Shown: positions 37,521 to 50,950 of the stretch, in pieces
Layout: each line of letters opens with the position of its first letter
Numbering within the stretch: position 1 is the first letter of the stretch
From: Prunella strophiata
Taxonomy: Eukaryota > Chordata > Aves > Passeriformes > Prunellidae
NCBI GenBank assembly: GCA_036583965.1
Contig: JAZBQD010000015.1
Coordinates: forward strand, 67,426,830 to 67,490,829
DNA length: 64,000 nucleotides
Direction of reading: 5' to 3'
Made by a program: the position numbers and the translations under genes
The notes under the pieces: model-generated
What the model was told of the DNA's origin: nothing
The model's input: only the letters and a program-made list of their open reading frames with translations
The model's database searches: none

Positions 37521-40500
37521 TCAGAAATCTTTTAGCTCTGTGGCCCTATATAAAACTGGTCTGCTTTCAGTTACTGTTTTTCACAATGTCCTTTGTATCT
37601 TTTATCTGCAACATTTGAAACAGTCTTTAATGCAGGCAGAGGAAAAAAAAAATTACCCATGACCCTTAGGTTAGCCTTCACCTGACAAAAATAAAAATAA
37701 ACACCCTGAAAATACTGCAATTGACCAATCAACCGAAAAAAACAACCAAAAAACCTTGCAAAACACAGACAACCCAGTTCCAGAAAGGCAGAGATGAAAT
37801 TCATTAACATTAACGATAGAATTTTTTTTCTTGCATCTCCACCTTCTTTTACTGGACTTTTGCCCATCCCTTCTGCAGCTCTGCTTTTCATAAACTCCAT
37901 TTTCTGGAATAAACAGAATGAGTAAATCTCAGCTTTAAATTTTTTAAAATAAATTTCTCTATTTTAATTTTTTTTGAGAGAAACTCCAGAACATGAGTTA
38001 AATTTGATAACAAGCCATGCTTTAAAAATTTAATTCTTCTTTTTCTCCAAAGTTACAATTTTTTACTTTGTAATTTCTTGAGGAATCAAATTTATTACTT
38101 TTTAACTCTTTTTGTGGTGTGTTCACCCTTTTTTTCTCCACTAATCTGTCCTGCCCATTTTAGCTTTTAGAATAGCATGCTGACTTGCCAAGCCATGTGT
38201 CATTTGTCTCTCTCCCCTGACATTTTCATCTACCTTTCAAAGTGGTTGACATCTTAAGTGGCAAGAGGTACATAAAAAAAATAGGTCTAGCAGGTAGACA
38301 AGCTGTTATGTTATGTTAGGGAAAATATATTTTCTGCATTTCAGTTCTGCTGAATCAAATAGTTAAAACATTAATTTTAATGAAGAATTAATTTCATCCT
38401 TCTACTCCATGATTCTAACTCCATTTCTTCTAAAAATTCCTATATAGTGCTCTTCATCCTTGGCTTTAAGAAATTACTTGGCTCTACTATGTGGCTATGG
38501 TGCTGTCTGCAATGTTTCATGGAAAGTTTTGTTCTAGGACTCCTCAGTTCCAGTATCTTCTTTGGAACACTGGTTTCTAGGAATATCACACTTAAAAATC
38601 TCTAAAGCTTTCTTGAAGTTTCTATGATGAATCAGTTCGTGACTCATGTGGAAAAAAAATAGTCAAACTTATAAAAACTGAGAAAGTTATGTTTTTTTTC
38701 AATGTTGTCTTTGAAACAAAATAGATACAGAAGCAGAAAATAGATTACATCATCAAATAGACACTGGATTTAAAAATATTTCTTTAAATTAGGTATACTT
38801 TTTTAATCAGTTACATTTGGCGGAAATTTAGATGGGTATATTACATCTATGGAAGTAACTCCTGGCACACTTTATGAACAGAGAACAGGGAATCTCAGGT
38901 GATGAGTGAACAGTTCTCTTGCAATTGGTTTTTGTAATGACAGCAACAAGATAGTAAAGATTTGTCACACCAAAAATTATTTATATGAGATTAGCATTAG
39001 TCCCTTAGTGTTGTGTGATCTGAAAACATGCATGTCCAATCAATTCCCTTCACACAAATGCAAAATTAAATTTACATAAGCTATCTAATCATTCACATGT
39101 CCAGTAATAAACCTGGATCTTTGATACTTATACAGACAATTAACAACCTTCAGTGCTATAAGGTTTTCTTTCTCTATCTTCAGTCCCAGTTCTGATATTG
39201 CTGTGCATGGAAAGTAATATTAGATATGTGGACAAGTTCTTGAATTAGCTCTGTGTTATTCATGTAGGGATCCCAGAGAAAAGACTGAATTTTTGGTGTT
39301 CCCGAAAGAGTGGGGAAGGGAGCATGAGTTCTGACACACAAGGTAAAGTAGAAACAATATGGGGCAGAGCATGATAAATGGTTAGGGTTCTTATTTTTAC
39401 TGCAACTGTTGGGTATAGAAGCAGTCTTGGACCTCCTTTGCATCTTAGAGACCACTACTAATTGCTGCAGGAGCATCATGTTTTATGCCTTTCCCTCTTG
39501 CCACCTGAACAGAAAGAGCTTTACATTCTGTGCAAAATGAAGTAGTGCTTGGTCACTACTCCACGTGTTGTAGCCCCAGGAAAGGGTTTGGAGCATTTAG
39601 GATCAATGCATTGTGGTTCTCCAAATACTTGTCTTCCTTGGGAACATGAAGTAATCTGTTCTCATTATCTTGATCCATCAGCTCTACAAATACATTAAAT
39701 GGATGGTCTTGTCTTTGGCTGCCAGCAAGGAGGCTAGTTGGAAAGCAAACATTAAACAGTAAAATTTCCCAAAGGGCAGGGATTCCATTTTTTTGCCCAG
39801 TTGTGACATTTTCTCAAGTAAGCTATCTTGGGAGTGTGCCACGGTTGGTAACATCTTCCTTACCTGAAACAGCATTTGTCAAAGGTGAAAGTCTTCCAGG
39901 ATTTATCTTTCTTTTTACCCATATTGAAAACTATTCATCAATACAATACAATGTAATTTTCAGTGTCTGAATAATGTCCAGATTCACCATCATTAGAATA
40001 ACTCTGAAAGAAAAAAAAAAAAAAAAAAGACAGGGAACAAGCCGCTGCTTATTTTCAGGAGGATTGGGTAAAGAAGTAGAGAACATTAATGTCGAAACAT
40101 TAGGAGAATGAAGAACTAGGAATACATGGCAAGAAAAAAGCAGAAAGTAGGGATGGGGTAAAAGGCTAATAAGCTTTTGATGTGCAAAGAGGTGAGGGAG
40201 ACATCTAGCAGAAAGCCAGTGTTTCACTGGCTCTGTTTAACTGCACTTGGAAGCTTCTTGGCTCTTCAAGGAGTACAAAGTACCCTTGAGTATAAATTAT
40301 ATAAGAAGCTCTAGAGACTAGGCAATCTGGAGCTGAAGGTGACTATTCATCTGTTCTTTTTCATTTAAAAATGTGAATATGAGTATCCATTAAAAATAAG
40401 TGGGAATAAGTTAATCATAACTTTATACTCAGGTCTCTGACTGCAAAATTGAAACTGACTGCTTACTTAGTCCCAAATTTACTGAAGCTCTGGATAAACC

Positions 40501-43500
40501 ATGATCATCAGAAAAGCACAATAACTGAGGATATAAAAAGGTACACATGGAATCCAGTGAAAATGGTACACACACACACATGTTGTACTCAAACACCATG
40601 ACTGATATTTGACTGGAAGAAATATTGAGAAGAGTCAGTACATTGCTCAGTAGTTCCCATCCCACTTGCATTCTTACAGATTTTACACTGGAAAAAAAAC
40701 CCCAAAAAACCAAAACAGACAGAACCAACATAATTCAAACCAAATAGAAAGCCTACTGGGATATGTTCAAAGCAAAGCACTCTTGTCTTCAAAGAAAGAT
40801 CACTGTGAAGTGTAAGTTCTAGCAAAAGAGGTCTAAATGTCAGAGGAAAAAGGTGTCATAGAATTTTGTGATGGCATATAGTTTTTTAATCACAAGAGCA
40901 ATCATTGATTGGACAGAAACACTGGGAAAAATAGCATTTTGATCCAAATATCTTTGAGCATGGAGAAAGTTTTTACTGGATCTGATTATTGTTGTGGCCT
41001 GTAATTCACACTAGACCCCTTGCAGAAGTGCCTTCCTGTTTTTTAAGTGAGGCATCAGTCCTCCTTGCCGGAATCTTGGCTGCAATTAACTAGCTGAGAC
41101 AGCTGAGTGAGGAAGGCATTTAAGTGCTCTTTCTGACCCATTATTCTAAAGTAATTTAAATCAAATATATCTTCAGGTACACATTAGAGCAGCCATAAAG
41201 TTACCTTAAGTTGAAGGAGCTGTCACATCTCAAGGACAAAGAGCATCATCTGTATTTGATTCTTACAGTATCATTTAGCTGCCATGAAAGGATGACACAG
41301 CAATTGATTCTGCATTTGGAAGCACCTTCATCTAAACATCATTTAGGAACAGAGATCTTAATTTCACTTTAGCCCAGCATAGATCAAGACAAGGTCAGGA
41401 CCATTAGAAACGATTTCCAATTTCTTCTTTTCACTGATTACAAAATACCACAAATATAAAGCATGATCTGAATCTCATAGATGTAAGCAATGAGTTACTT
41501 TCTCTGCTGTAGGTTTTGGTAGCTCCAAGAAACTGTGATCCATTAATTTTAAATATCTAAATGCTTTTAAACAAACTACTACAACTGAATGCTGCTGACT
41601 TTAAAACTATTAAAAACTGATCTTGGTCTGGATCTGGATCTGGAGGTGGTTTAATCCTTTTACCATCCCACTGCTTCAGTCATAGCAAGCTGACATTATT
41701 TGCTCCAAAATGTCATTCATTTGTGAGTAAACTTCAGCTGGCCTGCTTCTAAACTTTGGGGTGATGATAAATAAGCTTTACAAAACTATTGACAAGCATA
41801 TAGAGTATCTCTTTGAATTACTTGTATCTTAAAAGCTGAGTCACCAGGAATCAGCTCATCAAATTAATTTCCAGTTGCCAGGTAATGGTTCATTGACAAT
41901 ACCCAGTTAACTTCATAGTCTGGTTTTTTGAAAGATACAAAGATTCTCATGAGAATAAAATACAGTGTTCTTGAAGAAAGGAGCAGAATAAATCACTCAA
42001 ATGGTACCACGCTTCTCTACTTTTGTATTCCAAGGAATACTGAATTAAGCTTCTATGCTCTCAAAATTGCAGTTTTCACAAAGTTTGGAATCAGTAAATA
42101 TCTAAATGCCAGAACGAGCTTAGTCAAGTTTCCTTTTGGGTATTCACCTCAATATCATCCACATTATGCATTTAGAAGTGAGCCTGATTGCTCCATTCTG
42201 AGCTGTTTCTTTTTTTCTGTGCCTTCCCAGATTTTGTTCTCTGCAATACTAGGAAGATGAAAAGCATTAGTTTTCTTCAATCAGAACTCAGATATCATCT
42301 GATTTTGACCTTAATGCCCTGCTTCATGTCTGCTGGCAACATTTAGTAGAGATGGAAACCTGACAAAGAAACCATGGTTAATCATAATGAGTAATATTCC
42401 TCAACTCTTGTATAGATTGCTATCTTACTTTTTCATTAACTGCTACTCATAGGACCAAAGATGGATTATCTTAGTCACAGCAAGACTTTCATTGAACCCA
42501 CAGTTTCAAGAGACCGAGACAAGAATAAATGGTCTGCAGCTATAGAAATGAGATTCCAACAGCAATGAACTTAGAGCTTTTCCTGGCTACTGGATTTTCT
42601 GATATACAGTATCACTCCATCTCCCATGATCTATCTTACAAACATTTTCCTCAAGCAAAAGAGGCATGAGTAAGTGTGATTACACCCTCCTTTTGCACCA
42701 TAAATATTAGGCCCACCGATAAAGGTATCACCCTTTGACTGGACAAGGAATAAAAAGGAGCCAGTCAAGGATGAGAGCATGGAGGGGTTGGGACAAAGCA
42801 GGAGGGTGGTTGAACCCAGACTTCCAATGAGGGAGCTTTAATCTGTCAGACAGATCTCAGCTGACTTGCAGCAGGTAGCTGACCAAAACTAACTCATCTA
42901 ACTTGGAAACACTATATGACAGACAGAAAATACATTTGCTAGTGACTTACAAAATGTCTGATTGATTACTGGCTATTGGAGCAATTTGGAAGACTGCTTT
43001 TGCTGTGGATGTAACTATAGCCTCTAAGTTTATCTTGTCATGGTGCTTCCTGTGGGTTCATTGCCCATTGACAGGTTCTTTTTTTCTCTGTCCCTCCAGA
43101 TTTGTCCCTTCAGATCTTCAAGCCATATAAACTGTCCCTATTTCTGTCATTACTGCAAACTTATAAATGTGAGCAGTTCCTCTTGTGTGAGAAGTGGTCA
43201 AACATTTTAGTTATGTGGGTAGTGTCATGAAATGTGATCTTTGATTATTTAAATAGAAGATTCCCTGGTTCTTTAACCCTGAAGTTCTGGGTAGCACTGC
43301 TTTGCATTAAATTTAATTTAAAAGAGCTTTGGCCATTTTCAAAGCAAAATTAAAGACAACTTTCCTCTTTCCCTTTCCTGAAGCTATGCAGAGAAAAAAT
43401 TCTGAACCATTGCAAATTGCTGATTCAGTTTAGAATTGTAACTAATATTTATCTTTGAGAAGATAATGCTCCATAAATGAAAACTGAATAATAATTCTTA

Positions 43501-43913
43501 GACATCCCTTTTTTTGTAGACATCCCTTTTAAAAATTTTTTCCAGATGTCTTCAGGACAAATTTTCATTGATTTCTCAAAGAATTGTATTAAGGGAAGGC
43601 ATCAATTACAGGGAAAAAAATTTGAAAAAGGATAGATAGAAAAATAATGTAAGCCTGTTTTGAATGTGCCAAAAAGTAATATTTATATTGTTTATTCCTT
43701 AATATTGTAAGAGAAAATGAGCAAAGAAATTTTTTAAAAAGTTTAGGCTATAAGATGGTATGCAAGACAAACATACACAGAGGCAAAAATATTCCACACT
43801 GATGTTATGCTATAGATTCTGTGTTGCACTCTGTTCAGCCACACTGAAAAATGTCCCCTTGTATTTGAACACCTTCAGAAAAATTTGGACACTTTCAGAA
43901 TTCAGGCTCATTA
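37521..43913. other. Unique AT-rich DNA with simple repeats
   Basis: No gene was recognised. A/C-rich snippets lie at about 37730-37756 and 40690-40718. There is an 18-base poly-A at 40011-40028 and an AC dinucleotide run at about 40568-40580. Open frames at 39180-39479 (-), 40429-40825 (-) and 41928-42260 (+) show no domain. Confidence 0.5.
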
Positions 43914-44085
43914 ACAAAAAACAAAAACCAAAACCAAAAACCAAGAAGGAAACCAAACCAAACCAAACCAAACCAAACCAAACCAAACCAAACCAAACCA
44001 AACCAAACCAAACCAAACCAAACAAACCAACAAACAAACAAACAAACAAAACAAAAAAAAAAAAAAAAGAAACAAGGAAAAAGCC
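43914..44085. repeat. Compound (AAACC)n (AAAC)n poly-A repeat
   Basis: An A/C-rich lead-in is followed by about 14 perfect AAACC pentamers (43950-44020), AAAC/AACAAACC units (44021-44052) and 16 A (44053-44068). Reading frames through it give five-residue periodic peptides (KPNQT, or VWFGL on the minus strand), which are repeat artefacts and not a protein. Confidence 0.95.
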
Positions 44086-46746
44086 CCAAAAAGCAAACAA
44101 CCACTAAGGAAAACCTAAACACCTAGCCAAACACCTTAACACCCAGCCAAACAAACTTACAACATAAGAGATCTAGAAGCTAAATTAAGGTTTTCAAGTG
44201 ATCACTATACTTGGTGGCACTATTAGAGTATTTTCATGCCAATTCAGGAAAACCTTTTTTAAAGGGCTCAGCAATATTTTTGAGCTCAACATCTAGGTCT
44301 GTATGAATAAATAGCACCCTGAGGATGTTGCTGAGCCCGAGAAGTTGTGAAATGTCCTGCAGAAGTGCTATCCAGCACATAGGGGCTGATGCCAACTCAA
44401 ACAATTCCTGAGTTTCTCAAGCACTTACCAGGGAGTCTGTCTGCTCCATTGTTCAGGGCTCCATGTTTCACTAGCAGAGGGTCAGGCTATACTGCTAAGG
44501 ACGGATTAGGTTTTTTGAAAGGTCCCTATGAAAGTTTGGAACAAAGTTTTTCTTGAATATCAAAGCACTTTTACAAAAAATTGATCAGTGTGGCTATTTT
44601 GATAAACTTCTGGAACATGCTTCTTTCAACCTATAGTAATTTATGGTCTACCAATTTTTAATGCAGACAGAGAGTCCTAAGCTGATTTTTTTCTGGTAAA
44701 AATGCTTCAGTCACCATACTAGGACCAAAAAAATGCAGTTTCTCTCTACATTTTTCATGAGGAATGGGCGTATCCTCATCTGGTGTAGTACAGCTGAACA
44801 AGATGTTTATCTTAGATGAAATTAAGTTTTTAGGGGGAACCTTCTCTCTCAGCTGGAAATGAAAATGGGTATTGGCCATGGGTTGTTCCTGCTGTCAATG
44901 ATAATGGGAAACTTGATAGTAGATGACAGGAACAATTTGTGAAGAGCTCCAGCTAACTCCTCTCACAGTTTAAAAACATTTATTGGGATTGGTTGCTAGA
45001 TGAACAGGCATTTCTGAAGAACAGATGGAACTGAAAAATTGTGGCTCAATAAAACATGCCAGAGGTGGGGCCAATCTCTTTTTGAGGCTCTGTTAATGAG
45101 TGTGGGTGGGGATTGTTTCCCCAGTCTGGAATGGTTTATGGCAATGTGAAATTTCTATGCATATACAGTGAACCCTCCTTCCTCCTGTAAGCCCAAGGTT
45201 TCTGCAGGAACATGTGTTAACACATAGAATATAATTGCTAATATGGTGGGAGCTTGCTGTTATGTTCTTGTGTATTAGCAAAATACATTGAACCTGTTTG
45301 AGAATATTTACTTAGTTTTGAATTGCTTTAAGAAATTTACTATCCTAATAACTAGGACAGTAGAGAAAGGCTGACTTCAATTTTCATGAAGGTTAAATTA
45401 AGATTTTTAATTCTGTTCTTTTCAATATGAGCCAAAAGGTAGATGCTGGAGTGTGTTGCATCCCAAATAAGAACAAGCAAGTACCCCAGCAGAATCAACA
45501 AGTGATTGGGTAGTAGTTTGAATCCCTCCCATCTATTACTCATAAACATTAGCAAATTATAATCAGCTCTCTGGATTTGTGTTAAAGTGAACTCAGAGCT
45601 GCCAAAGGATTACTCTAGCTAAGGGTGGTAGCCTTTAGGAAAAGGGTAGCAATGAACAAATGATAAGCAACAAAAAAGGTCTGAGGTTTCCTAAGTTAGA
45701 TCTCTTAAATCTTTACATCAAAAAATTAAGGCAAATCATGTAAATATTACCTTAAAAGTAGATCACATATAAAATAAGTTATCAAGCAATTTCATGAAAA
45801 ATTTAAGTATCAGATTTGTAGGGATTGCTGCTGTTAAAAATTCAAGTGTATGAATTGAAAATTAACTTTGTGAGGGCTCTTATTTTGATGTAGACACTTT
45901 GGAAAGTTTCCTCGTGCAGTAAGTCCAGGGTATCAGTAAACATATCTACACCTATATTCAGATGAATTGCTTAAGCAGTTTAGTGGTCTCTGCATCATTG
46001 AGTATACCTGTTTAAACATTTTAAGATCAAACAGGGTTATGAATACACAGCAGGAAATTGACTGGCTTACTGAAAGCCAAAGATTTATTAGGAATTTGAA
46101 TAACAATTTTTGAATCAGTATCAGGATTTTATCCAGTCTCATAATGTACTTTAGTATTCTTTAAAGTGGAACTGAATTGTAAATTTCCAGTTTTCCTGGT
46201 AAGCTCCCTACCTACAAATGTATCAAGTTATTTGTTGTGCTTCCTCTTTTCCTTAGTAAATATTTAGATATTTTGACCAGGAGGAACAGCATAAGCAGGG
46301 GAGCTGAAGAACAACTCACTTTCAAGAAATCTTGTGGCAATAAGTATATGAAAGTGTCTCCCTCACAACTGGAAAAACTTGTGATACATTCTCACATGAC
46401 TCCTGAGGTGTTTAGTGAAAGCAAGCTACCATTTACCTCCAGATTTTTCAAAACATTCTGAACCTATAACTTCATTTTAACTGCTTTTCTGGGTGTTTAA
46501 AATTATCCCACATAAAGAAAAAATATTTGCTTTTGTGTAAGTGATGCAAATGGTTTTCTTACCCTTCTTTTTCTTTTCTTTTGGTTCTAGGACTTTTTAA
46601 TTTATTTGTTTGAATGTACAGTAACAGAATGGATAACCTTTCATTTTACATTAGTTCAACTTTTTCTGGTTCTCCTTCCTTCATCTCCAGCTTGTTTGCC
46701 CCATATTTGTTTTGCAAATATGCCCAATATTAAGGAATCAGCCAAT
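44086..46746. other. Unique AT-rich DNA, no gene recognised
   Basis: Nothing beyond short open frames with no recognisable family was found. Confidence 0.5.
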
Positions 46747-46995
46747 GGGGAGGAGAGGAGAGGAGAGGAGAGGAGAGGAGAGGAGAGGAGAGGAGAGGAG
46801 AGGAGAGGAGAGGAGAGGAGAGGAGAGGAGAGGAGGAGGAGAGGAGAGGAGAGGAGAGGAGAGGAGAGGAGAGGAGAGGAGAGGAGAGGAGAGGAGAGGA
46901 GAGGAGAGGAGAGGAGAGGAGAGGAGAGGAGAGGAGAGGAGAGGAGAGGAGAGGAGAGGAGAGGAGAGGAGAGGAGAGGAGAGGAGAGGAGAGGA
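46747..46995. repeat. (AGGAG)n pentanucleotide array, about 250 bp
   Basis: Roughly 49 tandem AGGAG units form an uninterrupted homopurine strand. A single 3-base phase slip (GGAGGAGGAG) occurs near 46831-46841. All frames are open in both directions, giving RGEER or LLSSP repeat peptides of over 90 residues that are not genes. The array ends exactly where a minus-strand CR1 begins. Homopurine mirror-like sequence can adopt triplex DNA, and its GG runs allow two-layer quadruplexes. Length is likely polymorphic. Confidence 0.97.
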
Positions 46996-47180
46996 TTTCA
47001 GTTTGAAGGATCCTACAACAGTCATCTAAGTCCAACTGCATGACCAGTTCAGGGTTGATCAAAAGCTAAAATTTGTTATTAAGGGAAATGTACCCAAAAC
47101 TTCTCGAGCACTCACTGATTTGAGGCCCACTTCTCTAGGTAGCCTGTTCCCATGTTTGACCACGCTCTTGTGGTTGCCCC
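46996..47180 (-). mobile_element. CR1 LINE 3'-end fragment, minus strand
   Basis: The plus-strand text TTTCAGTTTGAAGGATCCTA, GTCATCTAAGTCCAACTGCA, TTGTTATTAAGGGAAATGTA and CTCTAGGTAGCCTGTTCCCA is collinear with a CR1 subfamily 3' UTR in reverse. Its translation shares GNRLPREV with the other minus-strand CR1 at 36.8 kb (NRLPREV). The terminal octamers expected at the left end are replaced by the AGGAG array. Similarity fades rightward after about 47180. Confidence 0.8.
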
Positions 47181-49779
47181 ACAGTTCAGGCTGAAAAAAG
47201 TGTGCTCTCAGCAATCTGCTTCTGTTTTGATCTGTTGCATAATGGGACACTAAGACATCTAACATGACACCTTGGAAATGCTGGTGAAGACACTCACAGG
47301 ATTTAAAGGTGTCTGAAGAAATGCCTACATGCCTCATACCTTCAGAAGAATGATATCACCATGTTAGCCAGCAAGCTTTCTTTTGTAGGGTAACAGAGAT
47401 TCTCACTCTATAGGTTTTCCCCTCATCAAGAAACAATCTTTTTGATTACACTGCCTTTGCTTCTGCAGTTCCATAGAAATCATATTGTGCCACATGCACT
47501 TTGCCCATCAAACAAGTTACCTATCCATCCTGCTGCACTGTGTCTTACTGACCTCTATGACCTTTGAGTTAAGAGACTGGTATGACTTCTATATCATTTA
47601 AACACCTGAAATTTTTAACATTTAATATCTTCATTCTTGAAATTATGTTTCACAAACTTTTAATGTAATTTTGAATGTCAACGTGTTAAGTTAAACTATT
47701 CTTGGTTAATAATGTACCATTTCTCAACATATGTTCCTTCCTTAGCTAGTCTGGTTATCTGTATGCTGGAATACCTGATTTTCTTAATCTTCTGTCTATT
47801 AATTTTGCTCTCAATTTCTTCATGTCCTAACAATGCCTTTCCTTCCGTGTGAAAGGGGAGAAAAGTAGAAAAATGAAGGCCAGCCATAAGTTTGCCTTTG
47901 CCTGTTGATATATTTGTTAATAATACTTCAGCACCCATTCGGAATGAGAATTCTGATGAAGAATTATATTGTTTACCCCTTTTGGGATTACAGCTCATTT
48001 ATGAGGGGCTCCCACAGTTTTGTTATTTTCAGAAGAGGTTGAAATGTTAATTTCTTATTGAACCGTTCATTTTTTTAACTGAATAATTCATATAATTACC
48101 TTTCCCCAAAAAATACACATGTGGGGGCTTTAAAGTTCTATAAATACTTTTGATTGCTCATTTCCACCATAGCCAGAATTTATCAAATGAAATTACTATC
48201 CCTCATTTTATTGTCTCCACATAAAACTTTATGTCTCTGACTTGAATTTAATACTCAGATTTGTTGGGTTTTGGTTGCTTGATTGGTTAAATTTTTTTGG
48301 GTGGTTTTGTGTTTTTTTTTGTTTGTTTGTTTGTTTAATTGGTTCTTTCTATAGTATGGTCTGCATTTAAAATTCTGATACAAAATTTTGATTCTGAAGT
48401 GTTTGAGAAAACTTCATAGCTCAAACTAATCTTGTTGCTGATAAGTATTGTTACATATTAACTGTATTAGGGATCATGAAAGAATGTTTGGGCTGTCCAA
48501 AGCACGTGGGAAAACCAAACTTTTCTGACATCAGTAGAGGTTCTATAGGTTTATGCCAACAGAAGATTGGTTAGGGAGGTGATATTTTTGATTGAAAACT
48601 AGTCTTGGACTAGACTTTATTGTCTGCATCATTTATTTTCTATGCACCCACATCACTGTGAGTTCATAGATTTTTCTGTTGTTTTGTATAGATTTTCTTA
48701 CAGCTGTTATTATAGGATCGGTAGTATTGAGGGTCTCTGAGACTGCAGAATCACGTGCACACAGTACAATCATCTACTTATGAAATTTAGCAGAGAATAA
48801 AAATTTACTGGAAATATGATTTTTAAAAGTAATTAATTTGTTTTCTTTCCTATGCAGGATTTATTTTCTCTGTTAATATGTTATCTCTTTAGGCTTGTAC
48901 ATAAAAATACATTGTGAACAGAATGATTTTTTTTTCTTGTATATAATCATTGGAAACAATTGTTGTTATTTCTTTCCATTAATTCTGCACAGTTTCATGA
49001 GTACCATTGAGAGCACATGTAAAAGGGAACAAAGTGTGTACCATGAAATAGTGAATTGCTCAGAATTAACTCGAAATCTAACTTGATAACTGCACATTAG
49101 ATCCAGGAACAATTAAGAGGTAGAGGTTCAAGGTAGCATTTTCACAGCGACTTCTCAGAGCAAAATGCACATTAAGTAAAGCAATCCAACTCTGTTTTTG
49201 GAATTGCTTATAAACCTGCCTATGAGAGCAGAAAACTGTAATATTGATCCTTTAGTATTCTGCCTGACTGCACCAGCAGTCTACATTGCTTGTGTGTCTT
49301 TCACATAACCATTGCAAAATACAGAGTTGATGGAAAATCTAAACTGATGCCTTTACTATACATGGAATGGGTAACTATGTACAGACATTGCCTACTCTCA
49401 AGCTATTTTCAGATGGTTATGGTTTTGTAACGCCCTGATCTCTTGTGAGGGCTTGACCATACAGGCTGCATATCTTAGGAGGAATATTTTTGTAGTTATT
49501 TTTCTATTATAATCCATACTCTATCCCAGGAATTGTTTCTGATGACTGTATGCTATATTGAAACCTGAATGGATACAAGTCATCTTTGATATTTATGGTT
49601 GAACAGCTCACTGTAGGTCATTGCTGGTAAGAAATGCTCATATTTTTCATACTTAAATGTGCACTCTAAAGCTTTGAAAATGTTTTGACTTGTTGCTTTT
49701 TATTATTTGAGAAATATTAAAATCTACAATCCTAATTGAGAATCCACAAAAGGTTTTTCCTGCTTTTTGTACTGTAATG
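47181..49779. other. Unique AT-rich DNA with T/G-rich block
   Basis: No gene was recognised. A T/G-rich patch at 48263-48341 ends in four TTTG units. Open frames such as 47696-47998 (-) have no recognisable domain. Confidence 0.5.
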
Positions 49780-50145
49780 CTGGCAAAGAGTGGGTGTGCG
49801 TGGGAGGAGACACAGCTGGGAAGGGTGACCCTAACAGACCAAAGGGAGGTTCCAGACCATCATGCTAAGCATATAAAGTGGGAGGAAGAAGGAGGAAGGG
49901 TGGAATATTTGAAGTGACAGTGTTTGTCTTCCCAAGTCACCTTTTACACACAATGGGGCCCTGCTCTACTGAAGATGGCCAAACAACTGCCTGCTCATGG
50001 AAAACTTTCCCTATTCAATTATTTTTATCCCAAACCATAAGTTTTCTAGCTTTTACCCTTCCAGTTGTCTCTCTGATCTTCCTGATAGGGGAGTGAGCGA
50101 GCTGCTGGGTGAGGCTTGGTTGCTGACTGGGGTTAAGCAGCACCA
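49780..50145 (+). mobile_element. 5'-truncated endogenous retrovirus LTR
   Basis: The segment is collinear with the 3' two-thirds of the LTR at 54.3-55.1 kb. Shared blocks are GAGGAGACACAGCTGG, a CATCATGC block leading to a TATA box (CATATAAA, 49870-49877), GGAGGAAGAAGGAGGAAGG, GTTTGTCTTCCCAAGTCACC, CCATAAGTTTTCTAGC and a GGGAGTGAGCGAGCTGCTGG end region. The 3' end is TTAAGCAGCACCA. The first 200 or so bases of the family are missing. The poly-A signal position is mutated (ATTCAATT). No retroviral coding sequence lies beside it. The family looks like a common passerine ERV LTR, but I cannot give an exact library name. Confidence 0.85.
49870..49877 (+). promoter_or_regulatory. LTR TATA box
   Basis: CATATAAA sits at the U3 position expected from alignment with the sister LTR, where TATATA occurs. 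It could drive plus-strand transcription towards 50-51 kb if still active, but there is no evidence of activity. Confidence 0.5.
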
Positions 50146-50950
50146 TTTGGTTTGGTTGTTTTAGGGCTTTGTCAGGTGTTGTTTGTGAGCTTGAGTGGGA
50201 TGCCATTGCTGCTTGTAAAAGAATGTCTTGTTTTTTTGGTTTTTTATTAATTTTGTACATGTTCTGTGAGCAGTTTGACTTCTGTGAACAGGACACAGCC
50301 CCATTATTAAACTGAATATTTCTAAGGTATTTCCTATTCCAACTTTGACACACAGATAAAGAATACACTGAAAACAGATTGCTTATAAGGTTAGAAGATT
50401 AGATTTCTTAGGGTTAGAATATGCCCACTGGCAACAAAAATTTCCAATGTAAGGCAGAATTTATATCAGAAATCTTCCGTCTAAGTATTTCATACTCTTC
50501 TAGTACCTAAGAAATATGAAGTACCTGAAGTTTTAGAAAAAAAAGCTGCAGGGGTATTTTTGGAATAACAGTACTATTACTACTAATTCTACCACTGCTG
50601 CTACTGCTACGAGAATTTTCTGTTCCTTGACCTCTAAATTGTACATATTCTCTGTTAATCTGAGCTTTTACTGAAGGAAAAGGACTGTGTAAGTAATTAA
50701 GCCTATTAATCTGAATGTAGAATATGGCATAAACAGAAGATATAATTCTGTCTGGACACATTTGCAATGCTAATGCACTATAAAAAGGCTGTAATATTAC
50801 TGTAAACCTCTTTTTATTTTGTACCTCAAGTCACCTTTGTAAATAGCAGAGTTCCTGTCAACCATACATACATTTTTTTGTCACGGTCTTTTGAATAAAT
50901 GAGTCATCACTGAACAGAATGTTTGATTGCTTCCTTCTCTTTATTTTCAG
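50146..50950. other. Unique AT-rich DNA, no gene recognised
   Basis: Between the truncated LTR and the terminal-exon candidate there is only AT-rich sequence, with an imperfect ACT/GCT triplet patch at about 50571-50611. Confidence 0.45.

Noticed and set aside
36800..37662. Open frames of 106 and 187 codons on the plus strand
   Set aside because: They are antisense to a recognisable minus-strand CR1 for most of their length. The RT similarity is on the other strand.
43760..44122. Frames rich in KPNQT (plus) or VWFGL (minus)
   Set aside because: Translation of the AAACC/AAAC repeat, compositional only.
46606..47062. Long open frames of RGEER and LLSSP repeats on both strands
   Set aside because: Pure products of the AGGAG microsatellite. 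All frames are open because the unit contains no stop, and there is no gene context.
50015..50368. 117-codon minus-strand frame
   Set aside because: A large part is antisense to the truncated LTR, and the rest has no recognisable domain.
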